This document shows positions 1 through 10,355 of a stretch of 64,000 nt of DNA, in pieces. The DNA lies in NCBI GenBank assembly GCA_963971405.1, contig OZ020489.1:1674001-1738000 (forward strand), given 5' to 3'. Within the stretch, counting starts at the first letter, position 1, and the number at the start of each line of letters is the position of its first letter. The notes below the pieces were generated by a model. The model was given only the letters and a program-made list of their open reading frames with translations, was not told where the DNA came from and made no database searches. Source of the DNA: Psococerastis gibbosa. Lineage: Eukaryota > Arthropoda > Insecta > Psocodea > Psocidae. The translations under genes and the position numbers were made by a program.

Positions 1-74
1 GAGACTACAAGTTTAATTGAATTTTTTTATTTTTTATTCTACTCAATTTTATACTTTTTGGATTGTAAGTTAAA

Positions 75-98
75 ATAATAATAATAATAATAATAATG
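75..98. repeat. (AAT)n microsatellite
   Basis: A run of about eight AAT/ATA trinucleotides lies in AT-rich sequence. It has no coding context. Confidence 0.8.
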
Positions 99-221
99 TT
101 AAATTATGTATTGTACTTAACTTTTGACCCCAGCGTGACAAGTCATTTTTGTACTTAGTGCTGGGGATTTATGCTTCGATTTTTAATGATTGTTCAATTA
201 TATATATACTTACTTACTTAC

Positions 222-489
222 TTACATAACCAACGAAGAAGTGCTCCATAGAATAAACGAAAAATGAGCTATTATGGCCACCATTTCAACAAGAAGAGGC
301 AAATGGATGGGGCATATTCTGAGACACGAAGGGCTCCTAAAGAACATAATTGAGGGTATGGTTGAAGGCACCAACTCAAGAGAACGACAGAGGAAGAAGT
401 ACCTAGAAGATGTCATGAAGGACCTAGGGTGCGCCACCTACAAAGAACTGAAAAGGACCGCACGAAACAAGAGTGGAGGAGAAAAATAA
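222..489 (+). mobile_element. LINE reverse transcriptase C-terminal remnant
   Basis: The plus strand reads ITNEEVLHRINEK, then a stop, then a 71-codon frame with RRGKWMGHILRHEGLL and a basic tail. This NEEVL...W-GHILR pattern is the usual C-terminal end of RTE/CR1-like non-LTR retrotransposon polyproteins in arthropods. The in-frame TGA near 281 and the lack of any upstream RT domain mark it as a dead fragment. It is upstream of, and opposite in strand to, the endonuclease fragment at 1.2-2.0 kb, so the two are separate insertions. The clade is an inference. Confidence 0.7.
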
Positions 490-559
490 AACATTCGCTG
501 CAAACCAATCCTTAGATTGCAACTCAAGAAGAAGACAGTTGAGATTTTACATTTTTATC

Positions 560-775
560 ATTTTTTTTTCTAACCTATTTTTTTACGCATACCTACTTTA
601 TCCTGGAGAACGAGGGGGTCTCTCCCGGAGAAGAAAATTGATGAATAGGTCAATAGGTCCAAATTACGGAGATTTTACATATTTTGCAAGCAGTACAGTT
701 GAGATTTTACAGACGAATAAACCTACCACTGAGGGGGGCTCGGGGGTCTCCCCCGAAGAAAATGTTTGAAAAAAT
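560..775. repeat. Copy of the GGAGAAAA/TTTACG tandem-repeat family
   Basis: Motifs such as CCCGGAGAAGAAAATTGATG, GAGATTTTAC, TTTTGCAAGCAGTACA and CGAATAAACCTACCACTGAG recur almost word for word in the tandem array at 62.71-63.0 kb. About two degenerate units are visible here. The function is unknown; it may be the internal minisatellite of a non-autonomous transposon. Confidence 0.65.
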
Positions 776-1024
776 AGCTCTGAAGTATTGGGGTTTTAAG
801 CATTTTGAGTAATATATTTTTTGTGAATGTACTTGGTAAATATGTTGATTTTTTCATGTAAAATAAGCATACTAAGAATTAATTTTCCTTTCATTATTAT
901 GGATACAATGCCTTTAGCCTCCAATAGCAGTTCGAGTAAACTCAGACCGGTTCTTCCCTACGGGGTCTCCTTCTTCTTCAAGTTACAGCCGGATGATGGC
1001 TGGTTGGCACATGTCCTCTTCAGC

Positions 1025-1191
1025 CAGGGACGGATCCTTGGGGGGGGGGCGACCCGAGGGAAAAAGTTTTATACTAGATAGAATGGACTTTTGAAGGAAA
1101 TTAAGAAAAATTATTACTCGAGTAAAAGAAACGCGATATTTTTTTGGCGACCCCCCCCCCCCCCCGAAAACGTTTCCTGAAACCGTCCCTG
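1025..1191. mobile_element. Short TIR element with poly-G/poly-C subterminal runs
   Basis: The left end reads CAGGGACGGATCC and the right end ACCGTCCCTG, an inverted pair of about 9-10 bp. Long G and C runs lie just inside each end. The CAGGG start and the size resemble hAT-type MITEs. The flanks (TCTTCAGC and GTTCAAAG) do not give a convincing 8-bp target duplication, so the superfamily is uncertain. It lies in or beside the LINE endonuclease fragment that follows. Confidence 0.5.
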
Positions 1192-1982
1192 GTTCAAAGA
1201 GTGTATTTGTAGCTACACAGCTGGCACAGAACTCGGCTAGCTTGTCACCTCTTGGGTTTCCTCTGCCTAGATCAAAGGCACCAATATGGCTTCCATCACT
1301 GCCTTCTCCTAAGACAGCATTCCAGTCTCCCATTACTATGACATTCTCATGTGCTTTAGTATTATTAATTAGTGTGTCTAAATTTTCATAAATGTTGTCA
1401 ATGACTTCATCGGGGTATTGGCTTGTAGGCATATATACCTGGATTATCACAGTATCACAGGTTTCGTCTCAATTTTGACTAGTATTGTTCTTCCGTCATA
1501 TTGCACGTATCCCTTCACATGTTTGCCCCATTCTTTACACGGAGCGATCCCAACCCCCCCCCCCCTTGGCCCGGTTTGTTTTCAATTGTTCCTGTATGGA
1601 TTATTCGGTAGTCATTTTTCCAGAAATCTCCACAGTTAGGCCATCGCATTTCTGATATTCCAAGGGCGTTGAGTTTCATGTCATTCATTTCCTTGATCAA
1701 GCTATGTATTTTAAAATTTTGTAGTAATGTTTTCACATTCCATGTCGCATATCTCGCCGAAGCGTCGTTCTTCATTTTCTTCATCGTCATCATCATTTCT
1801 TCTTTCTTCTTAGTCGTAGTCTTGTTTGTTCCTTTCTTCTCCTTTGGTCGACGAATAACATCTCGAGCAGTCCCCGCTCGGAGCTCCGAATGGGGGACTT
1901 TTTTATCTCCGGAAATACTTTTTACTTGCCTCCGCAGCTCTCTATTTAGGGGGTCCTGGTTTGTGGGTGTGAGTTGGTCCAT
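1192..1982 (-). mobile_element. LINE endonuclease-domain remnant
   Basis: Two minus-strand frames carry an apurinic-type endonuclease of a non-LTR retrotransposon. The upstream frame (about 1515-1982) has YATWNVKTLLQ, EMRWPNCGDFW and YRIIHTGT. The downstream frame (about 1200-1450) has IIQVYMPTSQYPDEV and VMGDWNAVLG. The ISEMRWP and GDWNA motifs are typical of the catalytic core. The frames are split by a C-homopolymer near 1555 and a further break near 1450, and no reverse transcriptase follows, so this is a 5' fragment. Such pieces are often misannotated as craniofacial development protein 2-like. Confidence 0.8.
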
Positions 1983-2024
1983 ATATATCTGCCTTAATAT
2001 AATCTTAATTTATATATTTCGACT

Positions 2025-2375
2025 GTCCGTGTGTATGTTCCGGGCCTCCTCTCAAACGACTGGACCGATTATGATGAATATTGTTGTGTGTGTTCAAGGA
2101 GATTCGAGGATGGTTTAGATTAACACTTTCGTCCACTGGAGAATGTTTTTATGATTTGATTTTGGAATATTTTACATTGGTGCGTGTACATGGCTGCTGG
2201 TACTGCCGACATCAACCGACATCTAGCGGCAGAATGCGCTACATTTAATTTTCATTTATCCCGACAGTTGGCGCTACCATCGCCAACCGACATCAACTGG
2301 CATCTAGCGGCAGACTGCGCTACCATTAATTTTCGTTAGTCCCGACAGTTGGTGCTGCGTGTGTGTTTTGTGTGA
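2025..2375. repeat. Dispersed repeat with an 81-bp tandem duplication
   Basis: The segment GACATCAACCGACATCTAGC at about 2208 recurs as GACATCAACTGGCATCTAGC at about 2289, giving two diverged tandem units of about 81 bp that each end near CCCGACAGTTGG. Just upstream is a stretch (TGGACCGATTATGATGAA) of a kind common in arthropod repeats. No coding signal. Confidence 0.55.
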
Positions 2376-3573
2376 CCACAATTAATTTACATGAGCAGTG
2401 ACTGCAGGCGCAAGTATTGGAGGCAGCAGCCGAAGGTTGCGCCGGGAACCGCTTGCTTAATATGATATCTGCGTTAATCTATCATCTTCGGCCATCCTCA
2501 TCTGCTGCTTCCTGGGAATAGCTCGGTCTCGCCTCAGCCTTGGACATGCCCATGCCATAACAGGTGTTTTTCCATGAGCAAGTAGTATTCGCGGCCGGGT
2601 CCTTTTCCTCGACGTATATGTAAAGGAAAGCATGAAGACTGTTGTGTTCAGTAAGAAACTGTGCTAAGTAGAAATAAAACTGTCCGTGCTTTCTACTCAC
2701 CCAAGTCTTCATTTAAGTTCCATTTACGCTGTCGCCCTATTTTATTTGCCACCGTCTCATGAGTTCTCCCCATGCCTTACTCTTCTTATATATTAATTTT
2801 TTTATGGTTGATTTTATAACAGTTAGTACAGTATCTATATTTGGCATACAATAGGGACACTAATAAATTGAACAACCGATTAATGGGGTTGGGGGAGTTG
2901 AATTTTAGCATTTCGTGGCAAGTTTAATTTAATTTTTAATTTTTCGGCCCCTCGCGGGTGGTTACCCCCCCCCCCCCCTTGTCGATAATTCTATGCTTAG
3001 ACATCAGCATGATACAATTATTTAGTGGTAATTTTAAAATTTACAGATTTTAAAGAAGATGCATTTAATTATTTTCTATTTAAAATGTCATTAGCGTAAA
3101 TGGGAATATAATTATATTATTATTTAAGTTTTCCCCTTAATTATTTTTTTAATTTTAGGAAACGGTTATCAGTATTATTGAATTGAAATAGATTTAATTT
3201 TGAAAATAATTTCTAATCTTTGATTTATCGAAACTACAATATACTATTTTTTTATTTTATTTTTTTATTATTTATTCAGTCCCATAAACATTTCATAGTG
3301 ATACATAGGTATTGCCACAGGCCAAGGCCGTGCGTGGCTAGTTAAAGGGATGTTAGTCAAGCTTAAAAATAAAGTTAGTTAAAAAAAAAAAAAAAAATTA
3401 ATTAAAGATTACGTTAGGTTAGGTTAGTTGCTTATTTTCTAAAAGTTCACAGTGCACTCAATAAAACTGTCCTTGATGCTGATTAGTTTAATATTGAAAA
3501 GAATTGAAATAAGTAAATGAATGAATGGAATCTTATTGGAAGGGGAGGGGGGGGGGGAGTTGAAAATTACATA
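2376..3573. other. Non-coding, AT-rich stretch with no recognised gene
   Basis: It contains homopolymers (C run near 2968, A run near 3380) and a short TTAGGTTAGGTTAG stretch at about 3415. A 76-codon minus-strand frame at 2482-2712 was considered but matches nothing I know. Confidence 0.5.
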
Positions 3574-4800
3574 TTCTTAAAAGAGATTCAAGTGCTGGGA
3601 AGCTTTGGTTATAAATACTCGTAGGCTTTTACCATCCTTCAAGTTTCTGGGCAGATCATCATAGATAGAGAGTGCCTTGTATTGCGCTGTATTTTTAGTT
3701 TTACTTGTTCTTGGTTTTTCGTGCAGTAGGGGTTTTCTCTCTTTATATCTTGTGCCATGTTCGTGGGAGACTTCGGGATGCAGGCCTAAAAGCTTATTTT
3801 TGTATAACTGTATTAGAGATTGTTTGGTAAATATTTTATTGATGGTTGGGACTTTGGCAATATGAAAAAGCTCTTCAGTGGGGAATAATTTAGGCTTTTT
3901 GTACATAATTTTAAGGATTTTCTTTTGAATTTTAATTAGCCGTTCAAGTTCATTTTTATATGAAGCCCCCCATGCTATAATCCCATATTGTAAGTGTGAC
4001 TGTATTAAAGCAAAGTATATGGCTCTCAGTAAGTGTTCATCAACTATATTCCTAACTTGGACGAATTTGTAAATAGATTTTCTAAGTTTCAATATAAGGG
4101 TATTAATTTGTTCCTGCCAGTTTAGTTTTTTGTCTATTATCAAACCAAGATATTTTGCGCTATCTACTCTTTGGATTCCCTCAATTCGGTAGTTGTCAGT
4201 TTGTATGTTGGTTTGTGAATTAGTGAACTCTATATAATACGTTTTTTTTAAGTTTAGAGTAAGTAAATTGTCATTCATCCATGATTTTACAATTTTCAGA
4301 TCATTGTTTGCAGACTCATATAGCTCGGCTCTTGTGGAGCCTCTGCATATCATCCGCAAATGCATTTATTTTGCTACTTAGTTTTAAGGTTAATAAATCA
4401 TTTAAGATTAAATTGAAGCAAAATGGTCCAAGTACCGTGCCTTGGGGTATGCCACACGTAACGGTATCTTCATCGCTAAAACAAATGCATTTGTTAGAAC
4501 TAGGTAACGTTTTTGTTTTTTGTTTTCGATTAGTCAGGTAACTGGTTAGCAAAGTGTGGACTTGCCCTCTGAGCCCTAGTTTCTCCATTTTTTTTTAAGT
4601 AGTATACTGTGGGAAATAGTGTCAAAACCTTTTTTTAAGTCATTTAGGATGCAAAGACTGTATTGTTTCTTGTTAGAAATATCACTTAATTCATTTATTA
4701 GGTCACATATTGCTTCCGTTGTTCCCTTGTTTTTTTGGAATCCAAATTGCTGGGAAGAAATAAGCTTATGTTTTTCGGCAAAATCGCTTAGTCTATATAT
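3574..4800 (-). mobile_element. Frameshifted LINE reverse transcriptase (CR1/jockey-like)
   Basis: Three overlapping minus-strand frames make up one decayed RT. The first (to about 4576) has FAEKHKLISSQQFGFQKNKG and LKKGFDTISHSILL, the fingers/palm region. The second (4588-4316) has CGIPQGTVLGPFCFNL and the catalytic box FADD. The third (4365-3577) has the thumb/C-terminal region (YLGLIIDKKLNWQEQI, ALIQSHLQYGIIAWG). Frameshifts near 4580 and 4340 inactivate it. The 5' end is truncated at about 4800, where unrelated sequence starts. It is downstream of Ten-m and in the same orientation. Confidence 0.88.
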
Positions 4801-6139
4801 ATGGCGCGTTTTCGACCGGAGGCACCGGTTGACCTGAAGTGATGCTGTGAAAGTTCTCCGCCCTCTATCTCGAAAACAGTTCACCGTATGAAAAACAAAT
4901 TTAACCAAATTTGTAGAGAATTTTGTATTCTACAATATTGACACTATATAAAAATTGCAATAAACCCATAGGAAATGAGACATTTACAAAAAAAGCGCAA
5001 AAAACAGATTTTTGTGACCTTTGACCTTGAAAATTAATAGTTGCTCACCCCCTACCATATGCAGGTTTTGAGACAACTTTTAGGGTGTCAATATACAAGT
5101 ATTTACAGACTTACATCTGGGTATCTCTAATTCCGAGCTTCTTACCTAATTTAAGCTTAAATGACTGGACTATATGGGCTATTTTCAGCAATCAAAATAT
5201 TACCTACTATAGACTAAAAATATACCTCCTACAATGTTAATTTGAAGTTGAATATCAATGCTACAAAATAAGAACCAAGGAACTTACCGTTCTACTAAGT
5301 AAAAGTTTGCCTTATTCAATTACATAGCCTAAACTGCAGCAGAATCATTGATATTAACTGTAGTTTAAAATAAGTGAGCACTAGGTAATGGTAATAAATC
5401 ACTTCGAACAACACCACAATCCCACGCCAGCACAACACAGAACACACACTAAATAAATATAAAGACTAAAGAGAGAAATCGTCAAATCAGTGAAATCAAC
5501 TTTGTAAAAGATATTCACATCGGATGAGCAACATTATCTTGGCAAAGTGCGCATAAACAGAGTTGGCATGGGGACTGGGGAGACACCTGGCGGCAAACAT
5601 CCGCATCGCAATATTCCTGCAAATATAACACTATGTCAATTACGAAGGTTACAAGCTACAATATGTACCTATTGTAATTCCTCTAGCCTCTAGGGCTAGG
5701 CAATGGCGTAGACAAGGGGGGGGGGGGGTGTATCCGTCTTTGAATTCGCAGAGCGTTTTTTTAGTAGAATTATTTTCCTGGTGTCGTCTCGTAGGTATTC
5801 TTTCTATGGCCTATCTTGGCTACCTAATTAATTAACATACGTTACTTTACGTTTTATTCTTTTGTTTAAACAACTTACTTAGCATATTTTGACAATGGGA
5901 AAATAGGCCTTATATATATTACCTAACTATTGTAGTATTGTATATTATTATGGGTCTATAAACTGTTAGTAATCTTTCTGTAATTCAGTTGGCCAGACGG
6001 TAGACGGTAGCTGTCAGCTATAACGACCGAAAGTTGTTGCGTTAAGAGATAATAAATACATGATATGTATGTATAGCCTATGCTGCCCATGTCTTTCCTT
6101 AGGCATTAATAAAATAAAATAAAAATAATAGTGGTAAAA
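4801..6139. other. Non-coding flank, no gene seen
   Basis: AT-rich sequence with a G run near 5720. No open frame resembles a gene and there is no clear structured RNA. Confidence 0.5.
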
Positions 6140-7095
6140 TCCATTTTTTAGGCTCTGGCCGATCATGTGAAGGGAGATTCCATGCAAGCGCAGACCCCGC
6201 ATTTCCTCTATGAAATTGAATATGAAATAAAAAATTGGTTGTCTGTAAAGTCGGTTTACAGGCGATGGTTTAACGTCCTACTTAATATGTTTGGTTTTAG
6301 TATATATGCATGTAATAAGTAATAAAGTTCCATATCGAAAATCGTGCGCACCCCCTAACCTTTCAACCCCCCAAAGCAAAACCCCTTAATTGCTTGATCA
6401 CCACAAATATAGCATGGCCTGAAAAAGGAATTTATTAGACGTTGTCACGTCAAAAATCAAAAATAAAGAAAAATTCCTTTCCCGACCAGAACATCAAAAC
6501 ACACAACACTCTTGTGTTCCGAATTTCGAACCAAAATGACGACTATGAACTTTTACTTATCAAACTATTTTCCCTTTGATTGGGCCCCATCTTGAAATCG
6601 TCGATTTGTCGTAAAAAGTGGTGATTACCATTATCGTAGATAATAACAGGGCCTTTTAGTCAGATTTTATTTCATTCCTCTGTGACCACTATTAACTGAG
6701 ATACGGTATGAATTTTACAAGGTTTTAATCGGTCGCCGTCTTGGAACAAAATAAATTTTAGCGGATCTTGCTGGTTAACAAACTCGATCAAGATATTTGT
6801 ATTTCATTCAAATCGGATATTATTTACGGAAGTTAGAGTGTTTCCTAAAATCGATATACCTACATACATATACATATATATGTACAAGTATATCGATTTT
6901 AGGAAACACTCTAACTTCCGTAAATAATACCCGATATACAGTATGTATATACTATACATAGGCCTACATAACATTTTGAATGAAGGGTGGTTTTAGGCTC
7001 AGGGGGTCATGAAATTAAAAGTTGTGAAGAAATTTTCCGGAAGACGAAAATTGGTCGCCGTCTCAACTCTCAATAGGTAGATGAATCTCCCTAAT
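6140..7095. repeat. Dispersed repeat family 'GGCTCTGGCCGAT', long copy
   Basis: It starts near GGCTCTGGCCGATCATGTG and GCAAGCGCAGACCCCGC. It continues with CCCGACCAGAACATCAAAAC, a stretch near GTAGATAATAACAGGGCCTT, and ends near GTCGCCGTCTCAA and ATCTCCCTAA. Segments recur at 7.61, 8.15, 8.36, 35.5-35.8 kb and, inverted, at 54.4-54.9 kb. No transposase frame was seen, so it looks like a non-autonomous or decayed element of unknown class. Confidence 0.6.
6818..6929. repeat. Perfect 42-bp inverted repeat (hairpin)
   Basis: The left arm (6818-6859) and right arm (6888-6929) are exact reverse complements around a 28-bp spacer rich in TACATA. The arms contain GGAAGTTAGAGTGTTTCC and AAAATCGATATAC. 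The related copy at 35.6 kb has only the left arm, so the second arm here looks like a local inverted duplication. Confidence 0.85.
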
Positions 7096-8699
7096 AGATT
7101 TGCTTGGTTTGGGGACAACGCTGCAATAATATGATTATGCAACCTTGCAGACTACCCTTACTGCAGACTTTTATATTTAAAATTTCCCGATAGTCCTGGT
7201 TATACAATAACAATTAAAATAATAATAATTCGTGTATTTGTCTTAATTTATTTACGTGAGTGGATAGAAGCTGGCATGAGGGGGCACTCAATACCTATAG
7301 GCCTACCTAACTAACCTAACACTTAAAATTAGGCTACTAAACTTCTCTTACTAGCTGCGGACTACGAACTAATATTTTATTCCTACTATCCTAACTATGC
7401 CAAAAAATAATTCAAAATGTAACTACATAATAATGTAAAATATGCCGTAAATTGTATAGACTGTAACTAGGCCTATAATTGACCGAAGGCTTTTATGTAA
7501 TTTAGTAGGCTAATTAATATGTGGTTTCCACAACTTACTTGTATTATCTATGGTAACTCCCTAGTATTTTATTTCGTTCCTTTCCTCAATTGTTTGACCA
7601 TTAGGGTTCCTTTCGGCTCTGGCCGATCAGGTGTAGGCCTACGGAGATTTCATATTTCCCTTACATAAATTATAACTATTAAAGGACACAAAGAACATTA
7701 GCACAATCGCCGACCCCACTTCGCTCTTAAAACGCAATGAGTCTTACCTAATACAACAATAGCCGTTAACCTTCAACGACCATTACAACAAAATTAAATG
7801 TACAATTTAAGGGCGCACGATATGCAACTAATGTTCAAGACTATTCGCATTGAGGAAGAGGCAATGGCAGATCCACAGGGGGTCATGACCCCCCCCCCCC
7901 CCCAAATGAGTAAATTCATACGACAGTAAAAAAAAAAGTTTTTTGTTAAATTGAATAAAACTGAATCTTTCAACAAAAAATCACCTTTTAAACATTCATA
8001 CAATTTGTGACCCCCCCCCCCCCTAAATTTTCCGCTCTTGGGAGAGCTCCTCTGATTGGGTTGTCAATTAGCTACCAGCTTATAATGCCGAAATTCTCCA
8101 TTAGTTCAGACTTACTTACTAACTTGAAACTAAAACATATTAAATATAAAAATCCCTTTTGGTTCTGGCCGATTAGGTGTAGGGAGATTTCCTAAAAGCC
8201 CCGACCGACCCCGCTGCGCGGGGAGGCGTTTTCTCTTTCCCTCGTCTATATGATATCATATTACACCATTAAGGTACACGCACAACCTCGCATTCGCACT
8301 TTTACAACACTCTGTGCTTTAATTTAAAAAAAAAATGTATATTGTTCCATTCAATAAAAATCCCTTTCGGCTCTGGCCGATGTAGTGGTGTGGGGAGTGT
8401 CTATGTAAGCGCAGACCCCACATGTAATCTATGCTACCAGCGCTATGTAGTTAGCTTATGTAATTAAAAATTCTTCATTCTTTCCCCGACCACAACATTA
8501 GAACACAAAACACTCTGTGTTCTAAATTTCGAATGACAGCCGGTTTTAGAATAGAAGTTATCACCTACAGTACTCCTGGCACCTGGCAGAAGGTTATAAC
8601 AACAGTGACATAGTATAACAAGGCTCAGTAAGAAGACAGCATTGAAAGGTAGAAACAATGCACATGTCATATGTCACATAGGACAATCAAATCCTAGTA
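7096..8699. repeat. Cluster of truncated 'GGCTCTGGCCGAT' repeat copies
   Basis: Partial copies start at about 7610 (TTTCGGCTCTGGCCGATCAG), 8155 (TTTTGGTTCTGGCCGATTAG) and 8362 (TTTCGGCTCTGGCCGATGTA). The last is followed by the downstream segment CCCCGACCACAACATTAG at about 8483. C runs occur near 7891 and 8010. No gene is visible. Confidence 0.55.
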
Positions 8700-10281
8700 G
8701 TGGGCAAATTATAAAAATTAAAAAAATTCAGTCAAACGATTAAAGCGGGGCGTTGATTTTCCTATGATAGCATATGACATCATCTCTATATTCACGTAGG
8801 TACAGTACAACGTGTGCCTCGACAAATGTGAGGTAGCGAAGCACAGGCTATATACTACAGTACAGGTATAGCCTGTACTTGGTCTACTAACAGTGTAGCC
8901 ACATCTGCGACAGGGAATTTAATACAACTTATGTACAAGGCATTATAAAATGTTGCGGCTCGCTAATTTACACAATTGTGATAAAACAGTAGAACATACA
9001 ACATAAGAATATGGGCATGAGAAAGTATGACCTGTTTCAGGCCTAAGTACCTTCGAAAGTTAGGGAAATATACAGTATATAGAACATAGAACAGTAGGTA
9101 GGTAGTTTAAATTGGATGACTTGGCTTAGATGACTACTTTGAAAGCAGTGACCAAATGTTTTGTAGCACCAGGAAGAGGTAGAGGATTTGATTGGAAATA
9201 CGCATTGGTCATTCCCACCAATACAGAAGGCGTCAGAGAGTGAGGCATTTTAACTCATTAGCCTATAATGAAATAAAAATTTCTCGATACTACATAGTAC
9301 AATAGTTAGGCTAAAATATGTTAATGTACCATGTAATTTTTTTAAATAACTATGGCTCAAAGCTAAATTTAAGGAAAAGAATCAAACAATAAACAATAGT
9401 CTTACAATATTATTATGGCATTGGTAGGGTTGATATCGTAGGACGACTGTGAAATGAAGAAATGTTTATGGAAACCAGCAGCATTGTTGTTGGTGCAGTA
9501 CGGTATATACGATGTGGAGCTATCCACTAAACAATACTGCCATCGGTAATTGTTAACTATCGCCAGGGTTTTGCCTAACAAATTAAACTTAAGATTCTAA
9601 CTATTTGATAAGGTAGCCTAATTGAGGCTGATGAATTTGACTACGGTACTTTTAATAACCGCTGCAGCCCAAGTAAATAACACACAAATATAGTAGGCAT
9701 CAGCATTTCTATGAAATTTTTACGAGTCCTGGCATGTTTTTACTTAAAGCGAAAAAGGTTTTCAGCCGCAGATGGATAATCTGCACCGGCATATGCAAGT
9801 GAAATACAAGTCAACTTATTGGCAGTCTGATTTGCAACTTAAAAGTGCGAAGAAACGAGCCGCAGTAGGGAGCAACAGTACCAAAGCAGCTACCGAACCT
9901 CTAGTAAGCTTCACAACTGGCTCAACAGGACTTGGTTAAGAAACCACTGAGTGACTTGGGCTCCATCCAGACCCAGCGAGGCCACCAGCCCAACACAGTC
10001 TGTAGGAGGAGCACTCCAACAAGTGGTAGGACCTCGCCGAGCATGGAGCAACTAATCGGGACTCCTTAGTCTACGTCTACCACTGACTTAAGCCGGATTA
10101 TTGCATTTAATTCAGTCACATAGCATCACTACTCCTCTCCTTAACTTAAACATTGTCTCTTACGTATTTCTGAGTCAGAGATAGTACACAGCAGTCTATA
10201 AAAAATATGTTACAGTATTGCACAAGAGTTTTTCATGGTTTAAAAAATAGGACTTTACACGGGGCTGGCAATGGGAAGGGA
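8700..10281 (-). other. Downstream flank and probable 3' UTR of Ten-m
   Basis: No open frame of note. The part next to the stop codon is presumably 3' UTR. A minus-strand ATTAAA at 10106-10111 could be a poly(A) signal about 170 bases past the stop, but no GT-rich downstream element was verified. The GC-richer part at 9.90-10.07 kb may also be UTR. This is an inference. Confidence 0.35.
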
Positions 10282-10355
10282 TCACGAGTGGCGGTGGCCG
10301 CGTCGGGAAGTCTTGCGTCGTTTGCGTCGTGCGTCGCGCCGGAACGCGATGTTGC
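10282..10355 (-). CDS. Ten-m: Ten-m exon 24, last coding exon with stop
   Basis: A 74-base exon after the acceptor TTCTGTTGCAG. It completes the glycine split from the previous exon and reads [18 protein letters not shown], ending HRHS and TGA. The basic cluster RRKRRK is the usual C-terminal end of insect Ten-m, and the N-I-x-F motif matches the last residues of vertebrate teneurins. It is too short to show up as a long open frame. A possible ATTAAA poly(A) signal lies at 10106-10111. Confidence 0.88.

Noticed and set aside
2482-2712. 76-codon minus-strand frame with a tidy composition
   Set aside because: No domain recognised, no splice partners and it lies among repeats; could be a fragment of a retrocopy, but I cannot support it.
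3412-3428. TTAGGTTAGGTTAG, like the arthropod telomere repeat
   Set aside because: Only two to three units, so chance in AT-rich sequence or a tiny interstitial trace.
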